Assembly (NCBI GenBank): GCA_028276345.1
Contig: JAPYWM010000042.1
Location: 1-8,915, forward strand
From: Sphingobacterium sp.
GTDB taxonomy: Bacteria; Bacteroidota; Bacteroidia; SpSt-205
Reading direction: 5' to 3'
Length of the DNA stretch: 8,915 nt
Positions within the stretch are counted from its first letter, which is position 1, and each line of letters begins with the position of its first letter. Below the pieces are notes generated by a model, which was not told the origin of the DNA, did not search any database, and saw only the letters and a list, made by a program, of their open reading frames with translations. This document shows positions 7,724 to 8,915 of the stretch, one piece after another. Both the position numbers and the translations under genes were made by a program.

Positions 7724-8251
7724 TTAGGATTGACGTGGAGAAAGGCTTTTTCCAGCCAAGGCGGGGAAGGCTCGGTAGTACAAAAACCAGAAAAGACCCG
7801 TGTAGGTCACTGCGCCAAGGAGCTGATAGTGGAAGAAGGGGATAGCTGCCACGTAGCAGGCGAGGAGCCCACTCCACGTGAGCCCATACCACCCCCCCAG
7901 CCACACGCCGAAGTTGGTGACGAGAAAAAACAGGGCAGCCTGGGTGAGGGCAGCGGCCATGGCCTGCCAGAGATTCGCCATGCGAAAGAGATACCGCCCC
8001 AGCAGCACCCCTACGACCATACCCCCCCAGGTAAAAGGCCAGAGGCTGTGCCAGCCCAGCACCGCATCGGTTATGCCCATCACCAAAAGCACCAGGCCTA
8101 TCCCCATCCAGGGGCGCGCACTCCAGGCCCCCCCATACAGCGCTAAGGCCTCCAAGGGCGTGAAGTTCGGCGGATGCGGGAAAAGCCTCCCCGCAATACC
8201 CACCAGCGATAGAAGCAGATAGCCCAAGATCGCCTGCCAACGCCCACCCAT
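7724..8251 (-). CDS. DUF6580 family putative transport protein (multi-pass membrane)
   Basis: A 175-aa integral membrane protein with about five or six hydrophobic segments (roughly 7-20, 32-43, 50-67, 72-88, 98-118 and 127-158). It carries the family signature RLFPHPPNFTPLEALALYGG (22-41), followed by GITDAVLGWHS (59-69), FFLVTNFGVWLGGWYG (108-123) and LLACYVAAIPFF (129-140). I recognise this as DUF6580, a family annotated as putative transporters with a size and topology like ECF S-components. No ECF ATPase or T-component is in the window. It is the first gene of the long minus-strand run, head to head with a TonB-dependent receptor gene and directly followed by the propeller lipoprotein gene, which suggests inner-membrane import of the same ligand. 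The start is well bounded: an in-frame TAA lies at 8284-8282 and the only ATG before the conserved N-terminal motif is at 8251. Confidence 0.8.
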   Translation of the reverse strand: MGGRWQAILGYLLLSLVGIAGRLFPHPPNFTPLEALALYGGAWSARPWMGIGLVLLVMGITDAVLGWHSLWPFTWGGMVVGVLLGRYLFRMANLWQAMAAALTQAALFFLVTNFGVWLGGWYGLTWSGLLACYVAAIPFFHYQLLGAVTYTGLFWFLYYRAFPALAGKSLSPRQS

Positions 8252-8255
8252 AGCA

Positions 8256-8263
8256 CAAAGGTA
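8256..8263 (-). promoter_or_regulatory. Candidate -7 box (TACCTTTG) for the nine-gene minus-strand run
   Basis: Exact match to TAnnTTTG on the minus strand, ending four bases before the ATG of the DUF6580 gene. If used, the transcript would start at or beside that ATG and be nearly leaderless. A TTTG on the same strand at 8297-8294 is about 30 nt upstream, too far for a standard -33 box. Confidence 0.25.
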
Positions 8264-8281
8264 GCGTATTCTGGCCCTGTC

Positions 8282-8301
8282 TTACTTTTGCAGCAAAGTA
8301 A
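8282..8301. repeat. Inverted repeat TTACTTT-N6-AAAGTAA, possible operator
   Basis: Perfect 7-bp arms at 8282-8288 and 8295-8301 flank a 6-bp centre (TGCAGC). It overlaps the candidate -7 box of the receptor gene and lies 7 bp before its start codon, the right place for a dimeric repressor. In RNA the arms would form only a weak A/U-rich hairpin, so a DNA operator is more plausible than a terminator. The regulator is unknown. Confidence 0.4.
8283..8290 (+). promoter_or_regulatory. Candidate -7 box (TACTTTTG) for the TonB-dependent receptor gene
   Basis: Exact match to the Bacteroidota -7 consensus TAnnTTTG. Transcription would start roughly at 8295-8298, giving a leader of about a dozen bases before the ATG at 8309. 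It lies within the left half of an inverted repeat, so a bound regulator would block it. There is no clear -33 TTTG upstream. Confidence 0.35.
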
Positions 8302-8308
8302 CCAAAAG

Positions 8309-8915
8309 ATGCATTGGTGGGGGCTTTGCGTGGTCGGTGGGTTTCTTCTGGCTCAGCAGGCAGAGGAATTTTGCCGCATCCAAATAGAAGGCGAAAAAGC
8401 CGTGCCTGTCCGGATAGTTCTCACCGGGAGTACGTTTTCGCCCATTGTAGTGGCGGACTCCTTGCAGCAGGTGCATCTCGCGATTCCGGCATGCGCGGAT
8501 ACTATCCGGCTGATGGCCTGGGTGGGAGAGGAGAACCTCCTGGATACGGTGATTTTTTTCCAGGAGGGGCGGCGAGATAGCCTTTTCTTCAAGGGCGGGC
8601 GGCTTTTTTTTAGGAGGTATTTCAGCCAAGGTGATGTAGCGTCAGACAGCTTCCCTAAGTGCCTGGTGGTGATTACGGCTAAACGTGGGGGCCACGCGCA
8701 TGCGCTAAGTGCTTTGGAACGGCAGATACGGCCGGAGGGGCTTTTAGCGCAGCAGGTGCGGGAAGTGCCGGGGGTCTACCTCGCGGGAGCCGGCCCCCTC
8801 CTCCAAAAGCCCCTTCTGGAAGGGCTGGGCGGCACCCGTATTACTTACCTCGTGGAGGGGGTTCCCCTCGCCTCCCAGCAATGGGGCGAAGAGCACGCCC
8901 CCGAAATAGACCCCC
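8309..8915 (+). CDS. TonB-dependent outer-membrane receptor (5' part: signal, N-terminal domain, start of plug)
   Basis: An open frame runs from the ATG at 8309 to the window edge (202 codons) without a stop. Residues 1 to about 15 (MHWWGLCVVGGFLLA) form a signal peptide, with cleavage probably before QQAEE. Residues about 22-115 form a beta-rich N-terminal domain I cannot assign; it lacks an obvious carboxypeptidase-regulatory-like signature. Residues 119-126 (LVVITAKR) resemble a TonB box. The plug domain then begins: LLAQQVREVPGVYLAGAG (145-162), KPLLEGLGGTRITYLVEGVP (167-186) and SQQWGEEHAPEIDP (189-202), which match the conserved plug pattern of GxxKPxIRGLxGxRVxVLxxGxxxxxQQWGxEHxPEID-type receptors. 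These transport scarce ligands across the outer membrane using TonB energy. The substrate cannot be read from this fragment; the barrel lies outside. It is divergent from the DUF6580 and lipoprotein genes, likely partners. Confidence 0.88.
   Translation, partial: MHWWGLCVVGGFLLAQQAEEFCRIQIEGEKAVPVRIVLTGSTFSPIVVADSLQQVHLAIPACADTIRLMAWVGEENLLDTVIFFQEGRRDSLFFKGGRLFFRRYFSQGDVASDSFPKCLVVITAKRGGHAHALSALERQIRPEGLLAQQVREVPGVYLAGAGPLLQKPLLEGLGGTRITYLVEGVPLASQQWGEEHAPEIDP

Larger units (their letters stand above)
8252..8308. promoter_or_regulatory. Divergent intergenic control region
   Basis: This 57-bp gap is the only intergenic space in the window longer than 4 bp and is where both the nine-gene minus run and the plus-strand receptor gene must begin unless promoters lie inside genes. 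It is too short for a cobalamin riboswitch. It contains one TAnnTTTG-type -7 box facing each way and a 7-bp inverted repeat. No matching TTTG -33 element is found at the usual spacing on either side, so promoter calls are tentative. Confidence 0.6.

Noticed and set aside
7424..8146. Plus-strand open frame of 240 codons opposite the lipoprotein and DUF6580 genes
   Set aside because: It spans the junction of two well-supported minus-strand genes and has no recognisable motif or membrane pattern.
7647..8258. Minus-strand open frame of 203 codons overlapping DUF6580 in another frame
   Set aside because: The conserved RLFPHPPNFTP motif and membrane segments are in the other frame; this one is Gly/Ala-rich shadow.
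8282..8301. Rho-independent terminator
   Set aside because: The arms are A/T-rich, no T tract follows on either strand at the right place, and it sits between divergent starts rather than after a gene end.
8252..8308. Cobalamin riboswitch ahead of the receptor or DUF6580 gene
   Set aside because: The gap is 57 bp, far too short for the roughly 200-nt element, and no B12-box-like sequence is seen.
8612..8617. AGGAGG, a Shine-Dalgarno-like sequence
   Set aside because: It is inside the receptor coding frame with no suitable start codon at proper spacing leading to an open frame.
8282..8629. Minus-strand open frame of 115 codons opposite the receptor gene
   Set aside because: The plus strand here encodes the signal peptide and N-terminal part of a TonB-dependent receptor whose frame stays open to the window edge.

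Overview
The window looks like a chromosomal segment of a fairly GC-rich member of the Bacteroidota or a close relative. The evidence is the gene order purH-mreB-mreC-mreD-mrdA, which is a familiar Bacteroidota arrangement. It also includes the absence of clear Shine-Dalgarno sequences ahead of most starts, TAnnTTTG-type promoter boxes in the one intergenic gap, and protein families common in that phylum (a DUF5074/YncE-like beta-propeller lipoprotein, DUF6580, and a TonB-dependent receptor with a QQWGEEHAPEID-type plug). I saw no RNA gene, IS element, CRISPR array, phage gene or clear terminator. The genus cannot be named from this sequence.

Almost the whole window (8251 down to 1) is one unbroken minus-strand run of nine genes. 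In transcription order these are: a DUF6580 membrane protein, a beta-propeller lipoprotein, a NeuD/PglD-like acyltransferase homologue, purH, mreB, mreC, mreD, mrdA (PBP2) and the 5' part of rimO. Junctions range from an 11-nt overlap to a 4-nt gap, so a single polycistronic unit with translational coupling is likely. The mreBCD-mrdA block encodes the rod-shape elongasome. purH makes IMP, the precursor of purine nucleotides. rimO modifies ribosomal protein S12 and sits where rodA is often found after mrdA.

A 57-bp gap (8252-8308) separates this run from a divergent plus-strand gene (8309 to the window end). That gene encodes the signal peptide, an N-terminal domain and the start of the plug of a TonB-dependent outer-membrane receptor. 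The gap holds a 7-bp inverted repeat and one TAnnTTTG box facing each way.

The most interesting hypothesis is that the receptor, the lipoprotein and DUF6580 form a three-layer nutrient uptake module. It would resemble the BtuB/BtuG cobalamin system, with DUF6580 as a possible solitary inner-membrane transporter. The second point of interest is the NeuD-like protein, which by eye has lost the family's catalytic histidine and its glycine-rich nucleotide-sugar motif and is translationally coupled to purH. These functional ideas are inferences; the gene identities of rimO, mrdA, mreB, mreC, mreD and purH are secure.
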